From an uncultured Clostridia bacterium (lineage in GTDB: Bacteria > Bacillota > Clostridia > Oscillospirales > Acutalibacteraceae), in contig CANQMH010000010.1 in NCBI GenBank assembly GCA_947624865.1, forward strand, positions 1 through 35,512: 35,512 bases of DNA, written 5' to 3'. Below, one piece after another: positions 26,359 to 34,283 of the stretch. The notes beneath the pieces were generated by a model. That model did no database searches. It worked only from the letters and a program-made list of their open reading frames with translations, and was not told where the DNA came from. How positions within the stretch are numbered: the stretch's first letter is position 1; every line of letters starts with the position of its first letter. The translations under genes and the position numbers were made by a program.

Positions 26359-27498
26359 ATGGCTACAGCCGTAATATGTGAATACAATCCGTTCCATAAC
26401 GGTCATAAATATCTTCTTGAAACAGCAAAAAAGCAGACGGGAGAGTCTGTAATTGCAATAATGAGCGGAAGTTTTGCCCAACGCGGAGAGGTTTGCGTTA
26501 CCGACAAATTCTTTAGGGCAAAAACGGCTCTTGAAAATGGTGCTGACCTTGTAGTAGAGCTGCCCGCTGTTTACGCTGTTTCAAATGCACAGCGTTTTGC
26601 CGCCTGCGGAGTTCATATTGCAAAGTCTTTTAGTTGTGTAAATCACCTTGCATTTGGTTGTGAAAGCGATAATATCAATAACCTATGCAAAGCCGCGCAT
26701 TCAACCGAAAATGAGAGTGTTCTGAATGTACTCAGAGAAGAAATGAAAGGCGGAAATTATTATCCGCGTGCGCTTGAGATTGCAGTTCGCAGTATTTTAG
26801 GCGATGACATTGCAGATGTTCTTACTTTTCCGAATAATATTCTTGCCGTTGAATATATCAGAAATCTTGCAGGCTCTTCCGTAATGCCTCTGCCGATAAA
26901 GCGCACAGGCGTATCTCACGACAGCGAACTGTCAAGCGGAAACTATGCCTCAGCCTCACAAATCCGAAAAATGCTAAGGGATAATGTACCTGCGGATTTA
27001 TATTTGCCCGAAATTCCGAAAAAGATTACTTATCCCGAAAATCTTGAAAGAATTGTATTATATAAACTAAGAAGTATGAGTGCAGATGATTATAAAAAAC
27101 TTCCTGATGTGAATGAGGGACTTGAAAACAGAATTATGGACGCTGTACGCCGATATAATTCCGTAAAAGAAATATTAGATTCTGTAAAAACAAAGCGTTA
27201 CACTCATTCAAGAATACGCAGAATCATTGTGTGTGCGTTGCTTGGAATAACAGAGCAATTGCAGAATACTCCTGTTGAATACGCACGAATTCTTGGATTT
27301 AACAGCGAAGGCTCGTCTCTTCTTAAAACCTGCCGCCTTGAGGTTGTAACGTCAGTAAGCGACGCTTTAAAGAAAGGCGGAAATATTGCAAAACTGCTTG
27401 AAAAAGATATTTTATCCACAGATATAGCCGCTCTTGCGTATAAATATCCTAAAATACCTAAATCGGATTTTAACTTTGGAATTATTAAAATTGTATGA
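26359..27498 (+). CDS. tmcAL: tRNA(Met) cytidine acetate ligase (TmcAL/YlbM)
   Basis: MATAVICEYNPFHNGHKYLLETAKKQTGESVIAIMSGSFAQRGEVCVTDKFFRAKTALENGADLVVELPAVYAVSNAQRFA...GVSHDSELSSGNYASASQIRKML. Confidence 0.95.
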   Translation: MATAVICEYNPFHNGHKYLLETAKKQTGESVIAIMSGSFAQRGEVCVTDKFFRAKTALENGADLVVELPAVYAVSNAQRFAACGVHIAKSFSCVNHLAFGCESDNINNLCKAAHSTENESVLNVLREEMKGGNYYPRALEIAVRSILGDDIADVLTFPNNILAVEYIRNLAGSSVMPLPIKRTGVSHDSELSSGNYASASQIRKMLRDNVPADLYLPEIPKKITYPENLERIVLYKLRSMSADDYKKLPDVNEGLENRIMDAVRRYNSVKEILDSVKTKRYTHSRIRRIIVCALLGITEQLQNTPVEYARILGFNSEGSSLLKTCRLEVVTSVSDALKKGGNIAKLLEKDILSTDIAALAYKYPKIPKSDFNFGIIKIV

Positions 27499-27635
27499 CA
27501 CTTGTACATAAATTCCAAAAATATTTACATAAAATTACATTAAACTACTTGTATATTTGGTAAAAATATATTATACTATAAATGTATTATTAAAATATTA
27601 TTAAATTAAAACCATTGGATGAAAAGAGGTTTACT

Positions 27636-29690
27636 ATGGCATTTCAATTAAACGACCCAAGACCGCCGCTTGACCAGTTTTTGCAGGGAGAATCCGTCCA
27701 TGCATATGAATTTTTAGGTGCGCACTTTGTAAACTGGGACAACCGTGACGGTGTTGTGTTCAGAGTGTGGGCGCCGAATGCCCTGTCGGTTTCGGTGGTT
27801 GGTGATTTTAACGGCTGGAACAGCGATGCAAATTATATGTACCGAATTTCTGAATCGGGAGTATGGGAACTGTTTATAGAAGGTGTACAGGAATTTGCGT
27901 GCTATAAATACTGTGTTGAAACTCCATGGTCGGAACGCCGTCTGAAAACCGACCCGTATGCATTCCATTGTCAGACACGTCCCGACAATGCTTCGCGTGT
28001 TTATAATATTAACGGTTATGAATGGAATGACGGCGAATGGTTTAACTTTAAAAAGGAACATCCTCATTTCAGTCAGCCTATAAATGTTTATGAAATCAAC
28101 GCAGGCTCATGGCGCAAATACGAGGACGGCAATGTATTCAGCTACAGAAAACTTGCCGAAGAGCTTATTCCTTATGTTAAAAATATGGGTTATACTCACA
28201 TTGAGTTTATGCCTCTTACGGAATTTCCGTTTGACGGAAGCTGGGGCTATCAGGTAACAGGATATTATGCCGCTACTTCACGTTACGGTGAGCCTAAAGA
28301 CCTTATGTACTTTATTGACGGGTGCCACCAGGAGGGAATCGGCGTAATTTTGGACTGGGTTCCTGCACATTTTCCTAAAGACGCTCACGGACTTGCCCGC
28401 TTTGACGGGACAGGCTGTTATGAGTACGAGGACTACCGTATCGGCGAGCACAAGGAATGGGGAACATATATCTTTAATTACGGACGTTATGAGGTAACAA
28501 GCTTCCTTATTTCTTCGGCTATGTTCTGGCTTGATATGTATCATGTTGACGGTATCCGCGTTGACGCGGTTGCATCAATGCTGTATCTTGACTACAACCG
28601 CAAGGACGGCGAATGGATCGCAAATGCCTACGGCGGAAGAGAAAATCTTGTTGCAGTTGACTTTTTGCAGAAACTCAATACCGTTGTTCATATGTATCAT
28701 CCCGAAGCAATGATGATAGCTGAAGAAAGTACGGCATGGCCTAATGTTACACGTTATCCTATACAGGATATGGGACTCGGCTTTGACTACAAGTGGAATA
28801 TGGGCTGGATGAACGATATGCTGTCGTATATTTCGCTTGACCCGCTGTGGAGAAATTATCACCATGACACGCTTACTTTCAGTATGGTTTATGCTTTCTC
28901 CGAGAACTTTATGCTTCCTATTTCACATGATGAGGTTGTATACGGCAAAGGTTCGCTTATAAATAAAATGCCCGGAGATTACGATCAGAAGTTTGCAGGT
29001 GTAAGAGGCTTTGTTTCATTTATGATGGCGCATCCCGGCAAAAAGCTGATGTTTATGGGCAGTGAAATAGGTCAGTTTGATGAATGGAATGCTGAACAGC
29101 AGCTTCAATGGGGACTTTTAGAATATGAAAAGCATCGCCAGCTCAATCATTTCTTTGCTGAGGTAAACAAATTCTACCGCGATACACCTGCCATGCACGA
29201 AAATGACTATGACTGGAACGGCTTCCAGTGGATTGCTCTTGACGACTATCAAAAGAGCGTAATTGCATTCCGCAGAATTGCAAATGACGGAAGCGAAATT
29301 ATCTGTGTTTGTAATTTCCAGCCGGTTACACGTGAAAACTATAAAGTCGGCGTTCCTGTTTACGGAATTTACGAGGAAATATTTAACTCAGAAAGCGAAG
29401 AATTCGGCGGATGCGGAATAATTAACGGCGGAGAAATAATGTCTAAGGACGAAAAGGATCACGAGCTTAATTATTCAATTGAAATTACTCTTCCCCCTCT
29501 CGGCGTAATGTACTATAAATTAAAACAAGAAGTTACGCCGCCTGTTAAGAAGAAAAGCACTTCAAAAATGGCAGCCAAAAAAAGGGCAGCAGCTAAAAAG
29601 GTAAAAGAAAGCAAATCTGACGACCCTCAAAAGGCTGTGAAAAAAACATCAAAAAAATCCGAAGAAAAAAAGTCGGATGCAGCAGAATAA
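27636..29690 (+). CDS. glgB: 1,4-alpha-glucan branching enzyme with Lys-rich C-terminal tail
   Basis: YEFLGAHF...VVFRVWAPNALSVSVVGDFNGWN...GSWGYQVTGYYAATSRYGEPKDLMYFIDGCHQEGIGVILDWVPAHFPKD...VDGIRVDAVASMLYLDY...LPISHDEVVYGKGSL. SD aagagg favours 27636. Confidence 0.97.
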   Translation: MAFQLNDPRPPLDQFLQGESVHAYEFLGAHFVNWDNRDGVVFRVWAPNALSVSVVGDFNGWNSDANYMYRISESGVWELFIEGVQEFACYKYCVETPWSERRLKTDPYAFHCQTRPDNASRVYNINGYEWNDGEWFNFKKEHPHFSQPINVYEINAGSWRKYEDGNVFSYRKLAEELIPYVKNMGYTHIEFMPLTEFPFDGSWGYQVTGYYAATSRYGEPKDLMYFIDGCHQEGIGVILDWVPAHFPKDAHGLARFDGTGCYEYEDYRIGEHKEWGTYIFNYGRYEVTSFLISSAMFWLDMYHVDGIRVDAVASMLYLDYNRKDGEWIANAYGGRENLVAVDFLQKLNTVVHMYHPEAMMIAEESTAWPNVTRYPIQDMGLGFDYKWNMGWMNDMLSYISLDPLWRNYHHDTLTFSMVYAFSENFMLPISHDEVVYGKGSLINKMPGDYDQKFAGVRGFVSFMMAHPGKKLMFMGSEIGQFDEWNAEQQLQWGLLEYEKHRQLNHFFAEVNKFYRDTPAMHENDYDWNGFQWIALDDYQKSVIAFRRIANDGSEIICVCNFQPVTRENYKVGVPVYGIYEEIFNSESEEFGGCGIINGGEIMSKDEKDHELNYSIEITLPPLGVMYYKLKQEVTPPVKKKSTSKMAAKKRAAAKKVKESKSDDPQKAVKKTSKKSEEKKSDAAE

Positions 29691-29730
29691 AATTGCTTTA
29701 TAATTAAAGTTAATACTATCATATAAACTC

Positions 29731-29760
29731 AGGCACCGCATAATACTGCGGTGCCTTTTT
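29731..29760 (+). terminator. Intrinsic terminator after glgB
   Basis: AGGCACCGCA taatac TGCGGTGCCTTTTT. Confidence 0.88.
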
Positions 29761-29777
29761 GGCGGTAAAAACAACTA

Positions 29778-29816
29778 AAAAACTACTGCCCCACATTTCT
29801 GTGAGGCAGTAGTTTT
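29778..29816. terminator. Hairpin terminator, probably serving the reverse-strand NlpC/P60 gene
   Basis: AAAAACTACTGCC...GGCAGTAGTTTTT. Confidence 0.75.
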
Positions 29817-29889
29817 TAACTTAAAACGGAGCTAACTGTACACACAGTCAAAACAATTAAATCCGTTTGAATTTGATATAGTTAATTTA

Positions 29890-31455
29890 TTACCATCTGC
29901 TGTTAAGATCAGTTTTTACTGCACGTTTTCTTTTCTTTGCACGATATCTTGCATATCTGCCTGCCTTTCTGTCACGCAGAAAGAATACAACTGCAAGTGC
30001 TCCGAGTATTGCCGCTACAAGCACAAACCACAGCCACACATTTGCCGTTCTTTTTACTTGGGCAGTAGTTGCCGCAGGAATGACTGACGATGACTTTGAA
30101 AGTGCCCTTTTTGTAACCTTATTTGTTTTTTTAACAACTTCGGAAGCTGTATCCGTATAAAACTGATTTTTCTCGTTTGTTATGATAAACTCAGAAGCAT
30201 CTGTTGATAAAGGCATCTGAACAGGACCGGATTCAGCTTCTGTTGCCACGGTTTCTGTTTCATCTGTAACAGGATTTGGATTTGCCACAGCATTATCGCT
30301 GAACATTATTTCATATGTATCTTTGTCAACAACGCCTGTAGCTTCAAGTCCGTTTGCAAGCTGGAAGTTCATTACGCACTGAACTGTATAATCTCCGAAA
30401 AAACCTGTTGGGTCAACATCAAAATAACCGAGCTGTGCGAGTTTTTCCTGAATTTCCTTTACGCTGTCATTTTCGTCACCGCTTTTAATCTCACCTGAGG
30501 CTTCTTCTGCAACTGTTGTTTCTTCAGTTGGAGAAGTAGTTTCCTCAACCTGAGGAGCAGTAGTTTCTTCAGGCTTTGGTGCATAAGGAGCATCGTCGGA
30601 ATAAAGGACTTCTCTGTCAGAACCTGCAATACCGTCTACCGTAAGTCCGGCAGCCTCCTGAAATGCTCTGTAAGCCTTTTCGGTTTCATCTCCAAAGTTT
30701 CCGTCGATAGCGCCTGTATAATATCCAAGCTCTGTCAGACGTGTCTGAATTTTCTTGACCTCTTCACCTGTTGAACCGTTTCTCCACGAAGTTGGTTTCT
30801 GATTTGACGATTTATCTGATGAAGAGCTGTCTGATGAGTTAGATGAGCTGCTTGATGATGTATTTGACGGTGTACTGCCTGATTTACCGGTTGAATCAAA
30901 GTAATAAGTAGTTCCGTCAATAGTTCTTGATGTGTTTACAATATACTGTCCGTTCTCATAGTAATAATAATTACCGTTGAACTCTTCCCAACCGTTTGTA
31001 ATGTATGTACAAGCAGCCAGCTTAAACCAGTATGTCCAGCCCAGATATGAAGACGATATGCTTTCATAGCATACGCCGTATTCATCGCCTCGAGCATCGA
31101 CTTCCATGCCGTCGCCAACATAAACACCTACATGACCCGGACGCCATAGACCCAGACCGTGTACTCTTGGAATTCCGCTGCTTACCGAACCGCTTTCTGT
31201 AGCTGTATTCAGCTGCGGATCTCCGCATCTTTCGCCTCCGCAGTATGAATAAATAAGACCCGAACAGTCAACTGCACCGGGAGTTGAGCCTCCATATACG
31301 TAAGACCAACCGCTGTAGTATGCGTTAAGTGCCCATTCGGCAAGTCCTGCGCCGGTGCCGCTTGCACCTGCCGAAAAAGTACTTCCAAATACACATACAC
31401 TTGAAAGAGTGAAAACACTCAGAATAATTGCAGTGATTTTTTTAATTCTCTGCAT
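29890..31455 (-). CDS. Secreted NlpC/P60 endopeptidase with cell-wall-binding repeat, two PG_binding_1-like domains and C-terminal TM
   Basis: WALNAYYSGWSYVYGGSTPGAVDCSGLIYSYC...RPGHVGVYVGDGMEVDARG; NGWEEFNGNYYYYENGQYIVNTSRTIDGTTYYFDSTGK; EEVKKIQTRLTELGYYTGAIDGNFGDETEKAYRAFQ and DSVKEIQEKLAQLGYFDVDPTGFFGDYTVQCVMNFQ; C-term TM plus basic tail. Start at MQRIKK with SD. Confidence 0.93.
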   Translation of the reverse strand: MQRIKKITAIILSVFTLSSVCVFGSTFSAGASGTGAGLAEWALNAYYSGWSYVYGGSTPGAVDCSGLIYSYCGGERCGDPQLNTATESGSVSSGIPRVHGLGLWRPGHVGVYVGDGMEVDARGDEYGVCYESISSSYLGWTYWFKLAACTYITNGWEEFNGNYYYYENGQYIVNTSRTIDGTTYYFDSTGKSGSTPSNTSSSSSSNSSDSSSSDKSSNQKPTSWRNGSTGEEVKKIQTRLTELGYYTGAIDGNFGDETEKAYRAFQEAAGLTVDGIAGSDREVLYSDDAPYAPKPEETTAPQVEETTSPTEETTVAEEASGEIKSGDENDSVKEIQEKLAQLGYFDVDPTGFFGDYTVQCVMNFQLANGLEATGVVDKDTYEIMFSDNAVANPNPVTDETETVATEAESGPVQMPLSTDASEFIITNEKNQFYTDTASEVVKKTNKVTKRALSKSSSVIPAATTAQVKRTANVWLWFVLVAAILGALAVVFFLRDRKAGRYARYRAKKRKRAVKTDLNSRW

Positions 31456-31555
31456 TTTTTTACCTCCTGTCATTTGAAAATAAATGGCGTAAAATAATTG
31501 AGCATCTGCTGTATAGATTACAAAATCAGCACCATTTATTAACAAATTTGTAACT

Positions 31556-31584
31556 ATTATAACATCTTTGTTTTGAAAAATCAA
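31556..31584 (-). promoter_or_regulatory. sigma-A promoter for the NlpC/P60 gene
   Basis: Reverse strand TTGATT - 17 bp - TATAAT. Confidence 0.65.
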
Positions 31585-31723
31585 CCCCTATCGCCTGTTT
31601 TTTTGCTTTTTATGAATTTAAGGCATTATAATCAACTTATTGCTTGGTTATTAATATATTTTTAAACACTTTTGGTTACAAATTGTTACAAAACATTGTT
31701 TTTGCACAAATTCAAGCAAAAAT

Positions 31724-31745
31724 GCTCCCTGCAAATGCAGAGAGC
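31724..31745 (-). terminator. Terminator-like hairpin after the antiporter gene
   Basis: Reverse strand GCTCTCTGCATTTGCAGGGAGC followed by ATTTTTG. Confidence 0.65.
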
Positions 31746-31806
31746 GAAAGCGTAATTATCGTAATTATAGAGTACGTGCAAATAATATAAAAAATTATCT
31801 GTAATG

Positions 31807-33090
31807 TTATTCTTTAAAATCATCTTCAGTAATGTTATAGGTTGCACCTGCAACCTCCTGCGAAAGAACTTCCTTATTTTCTCCCGCCTTACCGGTAATA
31901 ACACCGTTATTCTCGGCGTTATTTTCTCCGGGCCATTTTGAATACATAACCTTGAGCAAAATCGGAGTTACTATGGAAGAAACAACAATCAGTATAATAA
32001 CAGCAGTAAAGAACTTGCTGTCCATAAGTCCTGCGTTAAGTCCCTTTTGAGAAACTATAAGCGCAACCTCTCCCCTGTTCATCATACCTATACCGATTTT
32101 CAGAGAATCAGGAGTGTTAAAACGGCAAATACGTGCCATTCCGCCGCAGCCGACAACTTTTGTTATCAAAGCAACTCCTACAAGCGCAATTGAGAACCAC
32201 AATATCTGCATATTAAAATTATCTAAGCTGGTCTGCAAGCCAATGCTCGCAAAGAATACGGGTCCGAAAATTATATATGAACTTACGTCCATTTTCCTTT
32301 CAATATAGCTTGAATCTTTAATATTACAAAGTATTATGCCTGCAACGTAAGCTCCTGTAATATCTGCAATACCGAAAAATTCCTCTGCGCAATATGCACT
32401 GGCGAAGCAAAGAACAAGTCCGAAAATAGGAACACGTCTTGAATGAGGCCATCGCTTATCTATCCATTTGAACAGAAAATAAAGAGCAACACCCAAAATA
32501 ATTGAAACAGCAAAGAACAAAACGGTATTTATTCCTACACCTATCGGGTCAACGTCCGGATTTTTGAATCCGATTACCACAGTCAGAAGAATAATGCCTA
32601 TTACATCATCTATTATAGCGGCAGATAAAATTGTTGTGCCTACCTTTTCTTTAAGATGTCCCATTTCTTTAAGCGCCTGAACAGTAATACTTACCGATGT
32701 CGCCGCAAGCACGGTTCCCATAAATACAGCCTCAAAGAAACGCGTGTCTGGATCGCCGAATCCAAATGCATAATAAACTGCCGCACCTCCGAAAAGAGGT
32801 ACTGCAACACCTGCCAAAGCTATCAGCAGCGCTACCGGACCTGTTTTTATCAGCTCTTTAAGGTTCGTGCCAAGTCCGGCTGAAAACATAAGCAAAATAA
32901 CCCCTATTTCAGCCATTCCGGTAATAAAATCATCCTTCTGAACCAGATTAAGCACAGACGGGCCGATTAAAAGACCCGCTATTATTTCGCCCACAACCTG
33001 AGGTCCCTTCAATTTGCGTGCAATAAGTCCGCAGAGCTTTGCAGCAATAAGAATAATGGCGAGGTTTTTCAAAATATTCAATGAATCCAC
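31807..33090 (-). CDS. CPA2-type cation:proton antiporter
   Basis: NLAIILIAAKLCGLIARKLKGPQVVGEIIAGLLIGPSVL...MAEIGVILLMFSAGLGTNLKEL...GTVLAATSVSITVQALKEMG...SAAIIDDVIGIILLTVV...MMNRGEVALIVSQKGL. Confidence 0.94.
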   Translation of the reverse strand: MDSLNILKNLAIILIAAKLCGLIARKLKGPQVVGEIIAGLLIGPSVLNLVQKDDFITGMAEIGVILLMFSAGLGTNLKELIKTGPVALLIALAGVAVPLFGGAAVYYAFGFGDPDTRFFEAVFMGTVLAATSVSITVQALKEMGHLKEKVGTTILSAAIIDDVIGIILLTVVIGFKNPDVDPIGVGINTVLFFAVSIILGVALYFLFKWIDKRWPHSRRVPIFGLVLCFASAYCAEEFFGIADITGAYVAGIILCNIKDSSYIERKMDVSSYIIFGPVFFASIGLQTSLDNFNMQILWFSIALVGVALITKVVGCGGMARICRFNTPDSLKIGIGMMNRGEVALIVSQKGLNAGLMDSKFFTAVIILIVVSSIVTPILLKVMYSKWPGENNAENNGVITGKAGENKEVLSQEVAGATYNITEDDFKE

Positions 33091-33371
33091 CTAAAACACC
33101 TCTGTTTTCTTCTTATTTATATAAAATCATTTTTTATTTTATCACCAAAACTTAAAATTTCAACGGATTTAAATTTAATTCGACATTTTCTATTTATTAA
33201 ACAAATCAATATAATCATAATTAAAAAAACTGTTTAATTTCTTATGATATCCATTAAGCAGCCAAATCTTTTTATATTTAAGGTTTTTTGTTACTTTTAA
33301 CTTAATAAAAACACAATCATTTTGCAATTATTATATAACACTATAAAAGTATAAAAAAAGGCAAAAAAACA

Positions 33372-33401
33372 TTGACAATTATTTAACAATGATGCTAAAA
33401 T
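33372..33401 (+). promoter_or_regulatory. sigma-A-like promoter for the LRR lipoprotein
   Basis: TTGACA - 18 bp - TAAAAT. Confidence 0.6.
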
Positions 33402-33407
33402 GGTATC

Positions 33408-33451
33408 AGGTAATAACTGAATTGTATAATAAAATTTTTACGTTATTACCT
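33408..33451 (+). repeat. Perfect 10-bp inverted repeat in the LRR gene leader
   Basis: AGGTAATAAC - 24 nt - GTTATTACCT, just downstream of the promoter. Confidence 0.75.
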
Positions 33452-33500
33452 TATGAAAACAAGCTTGTAAATAAATTTTATCTTTGAAAGGATCCTTAAA

Positions 33501-34217
33501 ATGAAAAGAATTTTATGCGCTTTACTTGCATGTGTACTTTGTGCATCCGTAATAATCGGATTATCGGGATGCGGATGTTCAAACAGCAGCCAACAGGAAC
33601 CCGGTTATAAGGTATCTGCTACAGAACCTGATTTAAAAAATGAAGATTTCGGCTTTTTTATAATTGAAAACAAAGAGCTTATGGTTACGGAATATCTCGG
33701 TTCGGATACAGACATCAAAATTCCCGAATCATTAGACAATTATAAGGTTACCGTAATAGGACACAGCGTATTTAACGGCAAAAATATTACCAGTGTTGAA
33801 ATTCCTGACACAATTGTAGAGATTCAGGACTATGCTTTTTCAAGCAACCAGGATCTTAAAAATATTAAGCTCCCGAAAAATCTTAAGACTTTAGGCAGCA
33901 ACGTATTTTTTAACTGCAGAAATCTTGCTTCAGTTGAGCTGCCGCCTACGATAGAAGATTTAGGTCTTTATACTTTCTCTGCTACAGGTCTTAAAAACGT
34001 AACAATTCCTGAAAGCAGCACGCTTACTAAAATTGACCATTACACATTTTATCAGTGCCAGAATTTAACAGAGGTAACTTTACCTGCAACAATAACAGAG
34101 ATTGCCGAAGACGCTTTTTCTGACTGTCCTAACAAAATTACAATTAAAGCTCCCTCAGGTTCATATGCACAGCAATACGCTGAAACGAACAAATTTGATT
34201 TTGAGGAAACAAAATAA
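33501..34217 (+). CDS. Leucine-rich repeat (LRR_5/BspA-like) lipoprotein
   Basis: Lipobox GLSGC; repeats such as VTVIGHSVFNGKNITSVEIPDTIVEIQDYAFSSNQDLKNIKLPKNLKTLGSNVFFNCRNLASVELPPTIEDLG. Confidence 0.93.
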   Translation: MKRILCALLACVLCASVIIGLSGCGCSNSSQQEPGYKVSATEPDLKNEDFGFFIIENKELMVTEYLGSDTDIKIPESLDNYKVTVIGHSVFNGKNITSVEIPDTIVEIQDYAFSSNQDLKNIKLPKNLKTLGSNVFFNCRNLASVELPPTIEDLGLYTFSATGLKNVTIPESSTLTKIDHYTFYQCQNLTEVTLPATITEIAEDAFSDCPNKITIKAPSGSYAQQYAETNKFDFEETK

Positions 34218-34283
34218 TTGATATATTTTCAGCACCGCTGAATTTAATATAATTTTGATTATGTGAAATAAGAGGTAGATTTA

